Shown here in pieces: positions 1 to 9,419 of a stretch of DNA of 64,000 nucleotides. The notes under the pieces are model-generated. The model did not search any database. It was not told where the DNA came from and saw nothing but the letters and a program-made list of their open reading frames with translations. The position numbers and the translations under genes were made by a program. Position 1 is the stretch's first letter; the number at the start of each line of letters is the position of its first letter. The stretch comes from Herbaspirillum hiltneri N3. Its GTDB lineage: Bacteria; Pseudomonadota; Gammaproteobacteria; Burkholderiales; Burkholderiaceae_D. The stretch covers positions 3,844,001 to 3,908,000 of the forward strand of contig NZ_CP011409.1 in NCBI RefSeq assembly GCF_001267925.1. The letters run 5' to 3'.

Positions 1-325
1 TGTACACGGCGCCTTCATTGACCGCATCGGTCACCGACTGCAATTCCGTATAGCCGCTCAACACGATTCGCACCGTGTCGGGATAGGACTCTTTCGCCAG
101 ACGCAAAAATTCCACTCCCGTCATGCCCGGCATGCGCTGGTCGGTGACGATCACGTCCACCGGTCCGTTTTTGAGCGCCTCCAGCGCCTCCTGGCCGTTG
201 TTGGCAGTGACGATGTCGTATTTGTCCTGACGCAGCAAACGCTTCAGCGCCGACAGGATGTTGATCTCGTCGTCCACCAGCAGCAAGGTCCGCGGCGACC
301 GCTCGGCAACTGTTTGCTCCAGCAT
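1..325 (-). CDS. Response regulator, receiver domain (partial, cut by window edge)
   Basis: The visible 108 residues are a CheY-like receiver domain. They contain the acidic pair in LLLVDDEINIL near residue 16, the phosphoacceptor Asp in VIVTDQRMPGMTG, and the Thr/Ser switch region in VRIVLSGYTE. The ATG at 323-325 follows a GGAGG ribosome site. The start lies 32 bases after the stop of the upstream regulator, so it is probably the third gene of the kinase operon. The sequence closely resembles the C-terminal receiver of the REC-EAL protein at 3.4-5.9 kb and belongs to the subfamily usually fused to HD-GYP or EAL output domains. Its own output domain lies beyond base 1 and cannot be judged. 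Confidence 0.85.
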   Translation of the reverse strand, partial: MLEQTVAERSPRTLLLVDDEINILSALKRLLRQDKYDIVTANNGQEALEALKNGPVDVIVTDQRMPGMTGVEFLRLAKESYPDTVRIVLSGYTELQSVTDAVNEGAVY

Positions 326-357
326 GATGTTGACCTCCGGATGAGTGAACTGAGAGG

Positions 358-1707
358 CTATGCCGCGTTGTCCAGTATCTTGACCGATATCTCGAGCGAC
401 GATCCGTCGAGCTGCTCGAACTTGCGAATCTGCATGATGTTGTTGGCGGTGATGGTGGAGTCGCGCACGATGAGCAGCACGCCGTCCTTGGTGCGCAGGT
501 CCTGCGCCAGCTGCATGCCGACTTCCAGGTCGCGCGACTTGATGTCGCGGGCGCGTTCCGCCACCGCGGAATCCCCTTCTTCAACCAATGCAACAAAATT
601 CAGCACCACCTCCGGATCGTAGCGGTGACCGCTTTGGGATTTGATGAGCTGGACGGCCTTGTCGAGCGGCAGCGGCAACGTCGCGATCGCGCCCGAACGC
701 AGCGCCTCGAAGTCGCGAGCGACCGCCAGTATGCGCGAGCCCAGGGGAATGGCCTCGCCGCTCATGCCCTCGGGCGTGCCGCGCCCGTCGTAACGTTCGT
801 ATTGATACAGGATCAGGCGACCGACCTCGTCGAAGGCGCTCACCGGCGTCAGCACCATGTGTCCCTTCACCGGATGCGCCATGAAGGTGCGCGACTCTTC
901 GCCCGACATCTTTTCCAGCGGCTTGCGGATCAACTCGTCGGGCAAGCCGATCTTGCCGATCGCATGCAGCAGCCCGGCGATCGCCAGATCCTGCAACTGC
1001 ACGTCATGCATTTTGAATTTCTTTCCGAGCTTGCGCGAGAGTCCGCTGACACGATCCGATTGCCCACCGAGCATGCCCGAACGGAGTTCGATCATGTTCG
1101 AGAAGACCTTCAGCATCGTCAGGAAATTGAGCTTGATCTCGGCCTGGCTGCTTTCCAGGAACATGACGGTCTGGCGAATTTCTTCGGTACGCGACTGGAC
1201 CTGCTTTTCCAGGCGGGCGTTGAACGTCTGGAGCTCTTCGTTCTGTTTGCGCACGAGGTCGTTGAGCCGCGCCGCCTCTTTTTTCAGATGTTGCTGTTCC
1301 AGCGCACGCTGTATCGTCAGCAGGAGATCCTGTTCATCCCACGGCTTCTGCAAATAGTGATAGATGCCGCCGTCGTTAATGGCCGAAATCGTCGCCGTGA
1401 TTTCAGAATAACCAGTCAGCAAGATCCGCATCACCTCAGGGAAACGTTCCTTGGCCTTGCCGAGAAACTGGGCTCCGCTCATCTCCGGCATGCGCATGTC
1501 GGAAACGATCAGGTCCACCGGATGTTCTTCCAGCAAGCGTAAACCCTCGGCGCCGCTTTCTGCGGTGATCAAGGTATATCCCTTCGGCCGCAACACACGC
1601 TTGAGCGACGACAAGATGCTGGCCTCGTCATCGACCAGCAAGATCACCGGCGGCGGCAATGCGTTTTCCGTTTTCGTATCAGTGGCGGCAATAGCGATAT
1701 TCGACAT
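358..1707 (-). CDS. Response regulator with degenerate HD-GYP domain
   Basis: 449 residues. Receiver domain at about 20-140, with VILLVDDEAS, phosphoacceptor Asp70 in LIVSDMRMPEMSG and the KPWDEQDL motif near 121. A coiled-coil linker spans about 140-185 and an HD-GYP-like domain about 190-370. HD-GYP proteins normally hydrolyse cyclic-di-GMP using a metal-binding HD pair and a HHE...GYP signature. Here the HD pair reads HA (LLHAIGKIGLPD, residues 247-258) and the signature reads QYERYDGRGTPEG (about 302-314), so catalytic metal ligands are missing. It is therefore probably a non-catalytic output or c-di-GMP/protein-binding module. It sits 27 bases after the histidine kinase that probably phosphorylates it. 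Confidence 0.88.
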   Translation of the reverse strand: MSNIAIAATDTKTENALPPPVILLVDDEASILSSLKRVLRPKGYTLITAESGAEGLRLLEEHPVDLIVSDMRMPEMSGAQFLGKAKERFPEVMRILLTGYSEITATISAINDGGIYHYLQKPWDEQDLLLTIQRALEQQHLKKEAARLNDLVRKQNEELQTFNARLEKQVQSRTEEIRQTVMFLESSQAEIKLNFLTMLKVFSNMIELRSGMLGGQSDRVSGLSRKLGKKFKMHDVQLQDLAIAGLLHAIGKIGLPDELIRKPLEKMSGEESRTFMAHPVKGHMVLTPVSAFDEVGRLILYQYERYDGRGTPEGMSGEAIPLGSRILAVARDFEALRSGAIATLPLPLDKAVQLIKSQSGHRYDPEVVLNFVALVEEGDSAVAERARDIKSRDLEVGMQLAQDLRTKDGVLLIVRDSTITANNIMQIRKFEQLDGSSLEISVKILDNAA

Positions 1708-1734
1708 ACAGGATCCTCTTGACTAAAACCCGAT

Positions 1735-3066
1735 TCAACCAGCGTCTTGCTGGAGTTTTTCCTTGATTTGCGTCGCCGGCAAACACACCGTAAAACGCGT
1801 TCCCACGCCGATCTCGCTCTGGACATCGATGCGGCCGCCATGCTTTTGCACGATCCCATAAGACAGTGACAGGCCCAGCCCGGTGCCACTGCCGATCGGC
1901 TTGGTCGTGAAGAACGGTTCAAAGATGCGCGACAAGTTTTCCGGAGGAATACCGCATCCGGTGTCCTCCACCTGGATATAGACCCAATCCTCCTTGCATT
2001 CGGTCCGGATGCGGATGGTGCCGCGTTCGGCGATCGAATGCGCGGCGTTGACCAGCAAGTTCATGAAGACCTGATTCAGCTGCGACGCCAGCCCCTTGAT
2101 CAATGGCAGCTCGCCGTATTGCCGCTCGATCACGGTCTTGTATTTCAATTCGTTGTTGGCGATCGTGATGGTGCTCTCCAGGCCTTTCCGGATGTCCACC
2201 ATTTGCCAGTCGCTTTCTCCCACATGAGAAAAATCCTTGAGCGACTGGACGATGTCCTTGACCCGTTTCAGGCCGTCCAGCGACTCGGCGATCAGCTCGA
2301 CCACGTCGCCTTTGAGGTACGCGAGATCGGCGGTGGCGCTTAGTTGCCGCGCTTGCTGCCGCAGGTCCTCGCTCAGGCTGTCGTCCGACAGCAATGCTTC
2401 CTGCCGCGCGATGACGTCCAGCAACTGGTCGACATACGTCTGCAATGATTTCATGTTGGAACTGACAAACCCGACCGGGTTGTTGATCTCGTGCGCGACG
2501 CCGGCGGCAAGCTGGCCGATGGAGGCCATTTTCTCGGATTGCAGCAGCTGTTCCTGTGCTTCCTTCAACTTGTTGATCAGGCTGCGCTGCTCCTCGCCGG
2601 TGCGCTGCAACGCCTCCTCCATCAATTTGCGTTCCGTGATATTGGTCAGCGAGCCGATGACTTCCACCGGATTGTTATTCTCGTCGCGGATCAGGCGCAG
2701 ACTGTCGTGCATCCACAAATAACGTTTGTCCTTGGTCAGAAAACGGTATTCATAGGCGCGCTCGCCTTCGACGAACAGCATGGCGAGGCTGGAAAAGATA
2801 TCCGGCGCATCGTCCGGATGGATGTGGTCGAACCAGAAATTGGGATCTGCAACCATTTCCTTCGGATCGTAGCCGAGCACGCGCGCGGCGTTTTCGCTCA
2901 CGAAGGTCATCTTGAAATCACCCGACGGGACACTGCTGTAAATAATTGCCGGGGTGTTGGCAATCAGGTATTCAAATCGCTGTGCGATATCCACCGGCAC
3001 GACGTCCACCACCCTGTCGGCCGGCGACAAGGGACTCGATTCAAACGTTTCGAATTGTTGTGTCAT
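1735..3066 (-). CDS. PAS-domain sensor histidine kinase (soluble)
   Basis: 443 residues from the ATG at 3064-3066; an upstream TTG at 3102 is possible but less likely. No membrane segment or signal peptide is visible, so it is a cytoplasmic sensor. A PAS/PAC domain covers about 30-148 (ends in [16 protein letters not shown]). A coiled coil leads to the HisKA dimerisation helix with [12 protein letters not shown], where His192 is the phosphorylation site. The ATPase domain carries the N box ([11 protein letters not shown]), the G1 box ([12 protein letters not shown]) and the G2 region ([11 protein letters not shown]). First gene of a minus-strand operon with two response regulators, so it probably phosphorylates both. 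The divergent neighbour is a c-di-GMP phosphodiesterase-type protein. Confidence 0.92.
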   Translation of the reverse strand: MTQQFETFESSPLSPADRVVDVVPVDIAQRFEYLIANTPAIIYSSVPSGDFKMTFVSENAARVLGYDPKEMVADPNFWFDHIHPDDAPDIFSSLAMLFVEGERAYEYRFLTKDKRYLWMHDSLRLIRDENNNPVEVIGSLTNITERKLMEEALQRTGEEQRSLINKLKEAQEQLLQSEKMASIGQLAAGVAHEINNPVGFVSSNMKSLQTYVDQLLDVIARQEALLSDDSLSEDLRQQARQLSATADLAYLKGDVVELIAESLDGLKRVKDIVQSLKDFSHVGESDWQMVDIRKGLESTITIANNELKYKTVIERQYGELPLIKGLASQLNQVFMNLLVNAAHSIAERGTIRIRTECKEDWVYIQVEDTGCGIPPENLSRIFEPFFTTKPIGSGTGLGLSLSYGIVQKHGGRIDVQSEIGVGTRFTVCLPATQIKEKLQQDAG

Positions 3067-3365
3067 GGAAAATATACGAAGGCCCTGCGAAACGTTCGTC
3101 AACAGTCTTAACAGGCACAGCGGTGATGCCGGAGTCGAAATTAATACTTTCTTATTTTCTCGACTTTGGATTTCCCTTACTCAACGATACTTACGTTGAT
3201 AGTTCACATTATTATCAGCAAAACTACTGCTCGGCAATTCAATTCTCTTCCGCATTGTCTTTCACTTCCTATCGGAATAACATAGCCCGACGAACCTGCC
3301 TCACCGGTTGCTATTGAAACTGAAACGTCGCGCGCTCATTGGCTCATTCTTCTTTCATAGGCACC
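3067..3365. other. Divergent intergenic region between the kinase operon and the EAL gene
   Basis: Roughly 300 bases separating two divergent signalling transcripts, visibly more AT-rich than the flanking genes around 3135-3270. It must hold both promoters. I could not identify a confident -35/-10 pair or operator, and short open frames inside it lack a convincing ribosome site. Confidence 0.5.
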
Positions 3366-5900
3366 ATGTACAAAGCAGCCCTGTCAGAACATCCGTCATA
3401 CTCGGAAGAAGGCCTTCGGATCATTTTTGTCGAAGACGTCGTCGACGATGCCGAGCTGGTCCAGCAAGAACTGCGCCGGTCCGGTCTCGCGCCTTCCCTG
3501 CTCCGCGTGGATACCGAGGCTGATTTCCTGGCCGCCCTGCAAACTCCGGCGGACGTCATCCTGTGCGACTTTTCGCTGCCCGACTTCGACGGGCTGGCCG
3601 CGCTGAAAATTACCCGTGAACAATATCCCCACGTCCCCTTCATTTTTGTTTCCGGCACCATCGGCGAAGAACTTGCCATTCAGGCATTGCGACAAGGCGC
3701 TTACGATTATGTATTGAAAGACAACATTGCCCGTTTGCCATCTTCGGTGCGACGCGCGCTGCGGGAATCCCATGAGCGCGCGATCCGGCGCAGGACCGAG
3801 GAAATCCTGTTCGCGGAAAGCACACTGTTGTCGGCCGTCTTCGACAGCGCCGGCGCGGTAGGCGTCATGCTTAATGCCGAAGGCCGCATATTGCGCTTCA
3901 ACCAGGCCGGTGAAAAAGCCACCGGTTACGCAAGCGACGATATCCGGGGACTCTGTTTCTGGGATATTTTCTTCCCCCCGACGCAGGCGCAGAATGAAAA
4001 AGAACGCTATCTGAGCGCAGACCGCTCGTCTTTCCCCTTGCAGTTCCAGAACCAATGGTTGACCAAGGACGGACAAATCAGGACGCTGCTCTGTTCAGTC
4101 AGCGTCCTGGAGAACGACCACTTCAGGACCGTCTTCATCCTGAGCGGCATCGACATCACGCAATGGCAGGAAGCGGAGGAAAAAGTCTATCGCCTCAGCC
4201 ATTTCGACCAGATCTCGGGATTGCCGAATCGGGCCGTCTTGCGCGATCGCCTTGAGCAGGCGGCATTGCGCAACGATCCGCACGCTGGTTCGGTGGTGCA
4301 TATCCTGGTGGAGCTGAATGGACTGGCCCGTCTACGCGATGCGCTCGGCGCGCAGGCCGGCGTTGCGCTGGCAATCGCCATCGCCGGGCGGCTGCAGGCG
4401 TGGAAACCGCCGGGACCGACCACCATCGCACAATATGCCGACCGCGTCTTCGCCGTGCTGATCGAACACGTGAAGCGGGAAGACGTCGACGCCGTCGTGC
4501 AGCACCTGCTGCGCACGCTGGAAGCTCCCTATTCGATTCCCGGCCAGGAGGAGATCCATCTCCAGCCAAAGATCGGCATTGCGCTTTATCCCGACGACAC
4601 CCGGTCCGCGGAATCGCTGTTCCATTTTTCCGAGGTGGCCCTGCATCGCGCGCAAAACAGTGCGTATGAGCATACCCAGTTCTATACGCGCAGCTTCAAT
4701 CAGGAAATCTCTGCGCGGCATGTCCTTGCCAACCAGCTGCGCCAGGCAATACAGCGCGACGAACTGGTCTTGCACTACCAGCCTCAGGTGTCGTTGAAGA
4801 ATGGAAAAATCACCGGCTTCGAAGCGCTGGTGCGCTGGCGCCATCCGGAACGCGGCTTGCTGCCGCCGGCGGAATTCATCCCGCTGGCCGAAGAGTCGGA
4901 AACCATCCTGGCGTTGGGCGAGTGGGTGCTGCGCGCAGCCTGCCGCCAATGCAAGCAATGGCAAGACCAGGGCCTGCCGCCAGTGATGATCGCCGTCAAT
5001 CTGTCGGCGATGCAATTCAATGAAAAAAACCTGCGCGTGCTGGTCGGTCACGTCCTCGAAGAATCCCGGCTCGACGCCCACCACCTTGAACTGGAGCTGA
5101 CCGAAAGCGTGTCGATGGATGATCCGGAAAAGAGCATTGCGATCATGGTCCACCTGCGCAAGCTCGGCGTGACGCTGTCGATCGACGATTTCGGCACCGG
5201 ATACTCGAATCTCGGTTACCTGAAACGCTTCCCGGTCGGCCGGCTCAAGATCGACAAATCTTTCGTGCGCGACCTGGTCGACGATCCTCACGACCTCGCC
5301 ATCTGCCGCTCCGTGATCGCACTGGCGAAGAGCCTGCGCCTGGAAGTGATCGCCGAAGGCGTGGAGACCATCAATCAGCTCAAGTTGCTGCATGCAGAAG
5401 GCTGCGACAAGATCCAGGGCTACTATTTCAGTGCAGCGATGTCGGCCGAAGAATGCACCTCGTTTCTGGCGCGCGATGTTTCCTTGCCGCTGGATACCAT
5501 CCGCCGCCTGCCGTATGCGCGCTCGCTGCTGATCGTCGACGATGAAGTGAATATCCTGTCCGCGCTGAAACGGGTGCTGGGCCGCTCCGGCTACCAGATT
5601 TTTACCGCCAGCAAGGTCGCCGACGCGTTCGACATCCTGTCCCGCCATCACATTGGCGTGATCCTGACAGACCAGCAGATGCCGGACATGCCGGGCACGG
5701 AGCTGCTGGAAAAAGTCAGGTACATGTTTCCCGACACCGTGCGCATCATGCTGACGGGCCAGGCCAGCCTGGAGGCAGTCACGCAGGCGATCAACCAGGG
5801 CGCCATCTATAAATTCCTCGTCAAGCCCTGGGACAATGCGCAACTGGAAGCCGTCATCCACGAGGCTTTCGAAAAGTTCGAAGCGACGCTGCGCGCGTGA
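3366..5900 (+). CDS. REC-PAS-GGDEF(degenerate)-EAL-REC c-di-GMP signalling protein
   Basis: 844 residues from the ATG at 3366 (an in-frame TTG lies upstream at 3339). Domain order: N-terminal receiver (FVEDVVDDAEL, LCDFSLPDFDG), PAS (about 140-270), GGDEF-like (about 275-440), EAL (about 450-700) and a C-terminal receiver (LLIVDDEVNIL, ILTDQQMPDMPG, KPWDNAQL). The GGDEF signature is replaced by QYADRVF, so cyclase activity is not expected. The EAL domain keeps GFEALVRWRHP, LELTESV, the DDFGTGYSNL loop and VIAEGVET, so it looks like an active c-di-GMP phosphodiesterase. Two receivers flank the enzymatic core, implying control by two phosphorelay inputs, one plausibly from the divergent kinase. 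Confidence 0.93.
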   Translation: MYKAALSEHPSYSEEGLRIIFVEDVVDDAELVQQELRRSGLAPSLLRVDTEADFLAALQTPADVILCDFSLPDFDGLAALKITREQYPHVPFIFVSGTIGEELAIQALRQGAYDYVLKDNIARLPSSVRRALRESHERAIRRRTEEILFAESTLLSAVFDSAGAVGVMLNAEGRILRFNQAGEKATGYASDDIRGLCFWDIFFPPTQAQNEKERYLSADRSSFPLQFQNQWLTKDGQIRTLLCSVSVLENDHFRTVFILSGIDITQWQEAEEKVYRLSHFDQISGLPNRAVLRDRLEQAALRNDPHAGSVVHILVELNGLARLRDALGAQAGVALAIAIAGRLQAWKPPGPTTIAQYADRVFAVLIEHVKREDVDAVVQHLLRTLEAPYSIPGQEEIHLQPKIGIALYPDDTRSAESLFHFSEVALHRAQNSAYEHTQFYTRSFNQEISARHVLANQLRQAIQRDELVLHYQPQVSLKNGKITGFEALVRWRHPERGLLPPAEFIPLAEESETILALGEWVLRAACRQCKQWQDQGLPPVMIAVNLSAMQFNEKNLRVLVGHVLEESRLDAHHLELELTESVSMDDPEKSIAIMVHLRKLGVTLSIDDFGTGYSNLGYLKRFPVGRLKIDKSFVRDLVDDPHDLAICRSVIALAKSLRLEVIAEGVETINQLKLLHAEGCDKIQGYYFSAAMSAEECTSFLARDVSLPLDTIRRLPYARSLLIVDDEVNILSALKRVLGRSGYQIFTASKVADAFDILSRHHIGVILTDQQMPDMPGTELLEKVRYMFPDTVRIMLTGQASLEAVTQAINQGAIYKFLVKPWDNAQLEAVIHEAFEKFEATLRA

Positions 5901-6000
5901 CGCCGTCGGCGGCTGCGTTTCCTGCAGGCAAGCACGCCGATCCCCGGTCGCCGCTGTCATATAATGGCGACCCTACGGCGCAGATAGCCGATCATCTTCT

Positions 6001-6786
6001 ATGACCCTGAAAATATTGCCCCCCGCCGGCACGGCGACGCCCGGCATCCGGCTGGAATCGGTCACGCTGTCGCGCGGCGACCGGATTGTGCTGGAACAGA
6101 TCGACCTGCACCTGACCGAGCCGCGCATCGGCGTAGTCGGCGACAACGGCGCCGGCAAGAGCAGCCTGTTCCGCCTGATCTGCGGGCTGGATCAGCCGCA
6201 GAGCGGCCGCGTGAGCGTGCACGGCTGCCGCACCGGCGACGCCGGCGAACGCCGCAAGCTGCCGCGGCATGTCGGCCTGATGTTCCAGAACCCCGACGAC
6301 CAGATCATCTTCCCCACGGTGGCCGAAGAACTGGCCTTCAGCCTGACCGCCGCCGGCATCGGCAAGCAGCTGGCGCGGCAACAGGCGCGCGACTTCCTTG
6401 CAGCGCGCAACTTGCCCGACTGGGCCGACCGCGCCGTTGGCGAACTGAGCCAGGGCCAACGCCAGCAGGTCTGCCTGATGGCGCTGCAAATCACGACGCC
6501 GGCCACGCTGCTGCTGGATGAACCCTATTCCGCACTCGACCTGCCGAGCCAGTTGCGCCTGTCGGCGCAAATCGCCGCCACCAGCCAGCAGATCATCCTG
6601 TCGACGCACCTGCTGGATCACGTGGAGGATTTTGAACGCGTCCTGTGGCTGGACAACGGCAGGCTGCGCGCCGACGGACCGGGCCGTGAAATTTGCGCCG
6701 CCTACGCGCAGGACGTGCGCGAGCGCAGCGCCGTGAATACCGCTGCAGAAGTCTTGCAACACGCGGCGCAGGCCGACGCGACGTAA
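6001..6786 (+). CDS. bioM: Biotin ECF transporter ATP-binding protein BioM
   Basis: 261 residues; ATPase of an energy-coupling-factor transporter that drives biotin import with BioN and BioY. Walker A is GDNGAGKSS at about 47-55, the Q-loop is MFQNPDDQIIFP at about 94-105 (typical of ECF ATPases), the ABC signature is LSQGQRQQ at about 149-156, and Walker B is LLLDEPYSALD at about 170-180. The stop overlaps the bioN start by one base. A TATAAT-like -10 lies at 5960-5965. No BirA operator (TTGTAAACC-type palindrome) is visible upstream. Confidence 0.9.
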   Translation: MTLKILPPAGTATPGIRLESVTLSRGDRIVLEQIDLHLTEPRIGVVGDNGAGKSSLFRLICGLDQPQSGRVSVHGCRTGDAGERRKLPRHVGLMFQNPDDQIIFPTVAEELAFSLTAAGIGKQLARQQARDFLAARNLPDWADRAVGELSQGQRQQVCLMALQITTPATLLLDEPYSALDLPSQLRLSAQIAATSQQIILSTHLLDHVEDFERVLWLDNGRLRADGPGREICAAYAQDVRERSAVNTAAEVLQHAAQADAT

Positions 6787-7379
6787 TGCGCAGCCTCTAC
6801 TCCACACGGCGAACCTGGCTGCACGGCGTACCGGCCTGGCTCAAACTGGTCGCGTTATCGCTCGGCGGCACCGTGCTGATGCTGACCGCCGACGTGCGCG
6901 GAATTGCGATCGCTGCGGCGGTGGTGCTGGCGCTGTTTGCCTCGCTCGGCCCGGCCGGCTGGCGCCAGTGGCGCATGCTGCGCGGACTGCTGATCGTGTC
7001 GGCGCTGATCGCCGGCTTCCACTGGGCGATGGGCAATCCCGCCATCGGCATGGTCAGCGCGCTGCGTATCATGGCCGCCGCCATGCTGGCATTGATGCTG
7101 ACCATCACGACCCGTTTCGACGACTTGCTGACCGTGCTGGAAACCATCCTGTGGCCGTTGCGCCGCTGCGGCCTGCCGGTCGGGCGCATCGCCCTGGCAA
7201 TCGGCCTGACGCTGCGTTTCGCCGAGAATTTCCATGCGCAATGGCAGCGTCTGGACGACGCCCATCGCGCACGCACCGGCCGCAGCGGCGGCCTGCGCCT
7301 GCTGGCCCCGCTGGCGATACGCGCGCTGCAGACTGCCGAGCGCGTAGCCGATGCACTCGCTGCGCGGCTCGGCGGTTAG
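6786..7379 (+). CDS. bioN: Biotin ECF transporter transmembrane protein BioN
   Basis: 197 residues from the ATG at 6786, sharing one base with the bioM stop (TAATG). The protein is hydrophobic with about five membrane helices and belongs to the EcfT/CbiQ-type coupling family. It is the scaffold that transmits ATP hydrolysis by BioM to the substrate-binding subunit BioY. The longer frame starting at 6693 lies inside bioM and is not the start. Position between bioM and bioY supports the assignment. Confidence 0.88.
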   Translation: MRSLYSTRRTWLHGVPAWLKLVALSLGGTVLMLTADVRGIAIAAAVVLALFASLGPAGWRQWRMLRGLLIVSALIAGFHWAMGNPAIGMVSALRIMAAAMLALMLTITTRFDDLLTVLETILWPLRRCGLPVGRIALAIGLTLRFAENFHAQWQRLDDAHRARTGRSGGLRLLAPLAIRALQTAERVADALAARLGG

Positions 7380-7413
7380 CCCACCTTTTCCTAGTTACGA
7401 AAGAGATTCGTCG

Positions 7414-8016
7414 ATGAAGCCCACTCCTGCCATTCCCGCAACCATGACCTCTACCCGCTCACTTTCCTATATCGCCCTGTTCGCCGCCGTGATCGCGGTG
7501 TTCGGCCTGATCCCGAAAATCGACCTGCCGTTCGGCGTGCCGATCACGCTGCAATCGCTGGGCATCATGCTGGTCGGTTGCCTGCTCGGGCCGAAGCGCG
7601 CGTTCTACACCGTCGGCCTGTTCCTGGTGGCGGTGGCGCTGGGCTTGCCGCTGCTGTCGGGCGGACGCGGCGGCATCGCCGTGTTCGTGGCGCCGTCGGC
7701 CGGTTTCCTGCTGGGCTGGCTGATCGGCGCAGTTGTCTGCGGCGTGTCCATGCGCCAGTTCATGAAGCGCATGCCCGACGCCAAAGGCAAAGGTCTTCTG
7801 GTCGCCGCCTTCCTGTCGTCGCTGATCGGCGGCATCGTGGTCATGTACCTGTTCGGCATCATCGGCCTGATGCTGGCGGCGCACCTGAGCGCCACGCAAG
7901 CGACACTGGCGGTGCTGGCCTTCGTCCCCGGCGACCTGGTCAAGTGCGCGGTCTGCGCCGTGCTCGTGCAAAGCGTCGCACGCGGCATGCCTTCCTGGCG
8001 CCTGGACCGCGACTGA
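7414..8016 (+). CDS. bioY: Biotin transporter substrate-binding subunit BioY
   Basis: 200 residues from the ATG at 7414 after an AAAGAGA ribosome site. BioY is the membrane-embedded biotin-binding S component. The family signature is present as FGVPITLQSLGIML near 45-58, then LGPKRAFYTVGLFL, LGLPLLSGGRGG and GFLLGWLIGA. About six membrane helices. It follows bioN by 34 bases and its stop overlaps the next start (TGATG), so the ligase and thiolase genes are probably co-transcribed. Confidence 0.93.
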   Translation: MKPTPAIPATMTSTRSLSYIALFAAVIAVFGLIPKIDLPFGVPITLQSLGIMLVGCLLGPKRAFYTVGLFLVAVALGLPLLSGGRGGIAVFVAPSAGFLLGWLIGAVVCGVSMRQFMKRMPDAKGKGLLVAAFLSSLIGGIVVMYLFGIIGLMLAAHLSATQATLAVLAFVPGDLVKCAVCAVLVQSVARGMPSWRLDRD

Positions 8017-9419
8017 TGCCCCGGTTCGACACCGTCCACGCGCCATTGGCGCATTGGGCGGAGACAACGCCGCACACCGCGGCGATCGACGACGGCGTCA
8101 CGCGTTTCGACTTCGCTGCGCTGGCGCAGCAGGTTGCAGTGCGTGCGGCGGCGTTGCGGCAATCCGATTCCCCCGCAGTTTGCTGGGTCGACGATGTGCC
8201 CGACGCATCGGCGCAACTGCTCAGTTTTCTCGCCATCATTGCCTCCGGCCGCACCGCCGCCGTCAGCGATCCCGACTGGCCGACTGCGGTGCGCGCACAA
8301 ATTCTGGCGCGCATAGCCGCCGGTGTCGGCGCCGAAACCGCGCTCGCCGAAGCCGTCTCGTCCTCGCCGTTCTACATCGGTTTCACCTCCGGCAGCAGCG
8401 GCTTGCCCAAAGGTTTTCGCCGCAGCCATGGTTCGTGGACCAGCAGCTTCGACATTTGCCTGGAAAGCTTCGGCGCCGGCGCTGCCGCCACCATGCTGGT
8501 GCCGGGCCGGCTGTCGCATTCGACGTTTCTGTTCGGCGCGCTGCTGGGCTTGTGGAGCGGCGCAGGCGTGCGCCTGCAGTCGCGCTTCGCCGCAGGCCCC
8601 GCGCTTGACACGCTGTCCCGCGGCGATGCCGGCGCGATGGTGGCGGTGCCGAGCCAGCTGATCCTGATGCTGGAACTGGCGCAGCGGCGCAAGCTGGCGG
8701 CGATGCCCGGCGTGCAGTTGCTCATGATCGGCGGCGCGCCGTGGAACCGCGCCCGCACGCCGGAGCTGCAGCAACTGTTTCCGCAGGCGCGCATCGTCGA
8801 GTTCTACGGTGCCTCGGAAACCAGTTTCATCGCCTGGACCGACAGCGACAGCAACCTGCCCGACCACGTTGTCGGCCGCCCGTTCAGCAACGTCGAGGTG
8901 CGCATCGATGCGGCGGCGCCCGACACCCCAGGATTGATCTACGTACGCAGCCCGATGGTCTTCAGCGACTACGTCACGCTCAGGGACAGCGACGAACAGC
9001 CGGCGCTGCTGCGCGACGGCGACTGGTTGTCGGTGCGCGACGTCGGCCATCTCGATGAATTCGGCCGCCTGCATCTGCTGGGCCGGCAACAACGCATGCT
9101 GCTGGCGCAAGGCAAGAACCTTTTCCCCGAAGAGGTGGAAAGCGTACTGGCCGCCCACCCGGCCGTGGCGGCCGCCTCGGTGCAGGGAATCCCCGACGCC
9201 GTGCGCGGCGTGCAGGTGGCGGCACTGCTGAAACTCAGTGAACCTGTCAGCCCGGAAACGCTGAGCGCCTGGTGCCGCGAGCGACTCGAGCCCTACAAGG
9301 TCCCGCGCCGCTTCTACGCCTGCAGCGACTGGCCGCTGACGCCCAGCGGCAAGACCGATCACAAGCAACTGGCGCAGCAACTCGGCGATCCGGCCATGCC
9401 GGCGCTGCAAGCGCTATGA
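8016..9419 (+). CDS. AMP-forming acyl-CoA synthetase-like ligase linked to biotin transport
   Basis: 467 residues from the ATG at 8016 overlapping the bioY stop. Member of the ANL adenylate-forming superfamily: P-loop FTSGSSGLPKGFRRSHG near 122-138, EFYGASETSFIAW near 262, the hinge region DVGHLDEFGRLHLLGRQQR near 340, and the C-terminal lysine motif LTPSGKTDHK near 445. Slightly shorter than usual family members (about 500). The neighbourhood mirrors the Bacillus subtilis yhfU-yhfT-yhfS (BioY, ligase, thiolase) group described as part of the biotin regulon. A fatty-acid or pimelate-type substrate is therefore plausible but unproven. Confidence 0.82.
   Translation: MPRFDTVHAPLAHWAETTPHTAAIDDGVTRFDFAALAQQVAVRAAALRQSDSPAVCWVDDVPDASAQLLSFLAIIASGRTAAVSDPDWPTAVRAQILARIAAGVGAETALAEAVSSSPFYIGFTSGSSGLPKGFRRSHGSWTSSFDICLESFGAGAAATMLVPGRLSHSTFLFGALLGLWSGAGVRLQSRFAAGPALDTLSRGDAGAMVAVPSQLILMLELAQRRKLAAMPGVQLLMIGGAPWNRARTPELQQLFPQARIVEFYGASETSFIAWTDSDSNLPDHVVGRPFSNVEVRIDAAAPDTPGLIYVRSPMVFSDYVTLRDSDEQPALLRDGDWLSVRDVGHLDEFGRLHLLGRQQRMLLAQGKNLFPEEVESVLAAHPAVAAASVQGIPDAVRGVQVAALLKLSEPVSPETLSAWCRERLEPYKVPRRFYACSDWPLTPSGKTDHKQLAQQLGDPAMPALQAL

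Noticed and set aside
3100..3102. Longer TTG start of the histidine kinase
   Set aside because: The added residues are not part of the PAS fold; the ATG at 3066 is simpler.
5901..6000. BirA operator before bioM
   Set aside because: No TTGTAAACC-like half-sites are visible; regulation may be by another factor or a distant site.
7578..8015. Extended upstream frame for the ligase
   Set aside because: The extra sequence overlaps bioY in another frame; the ATG at 8016 is coupled to the bioY stop.
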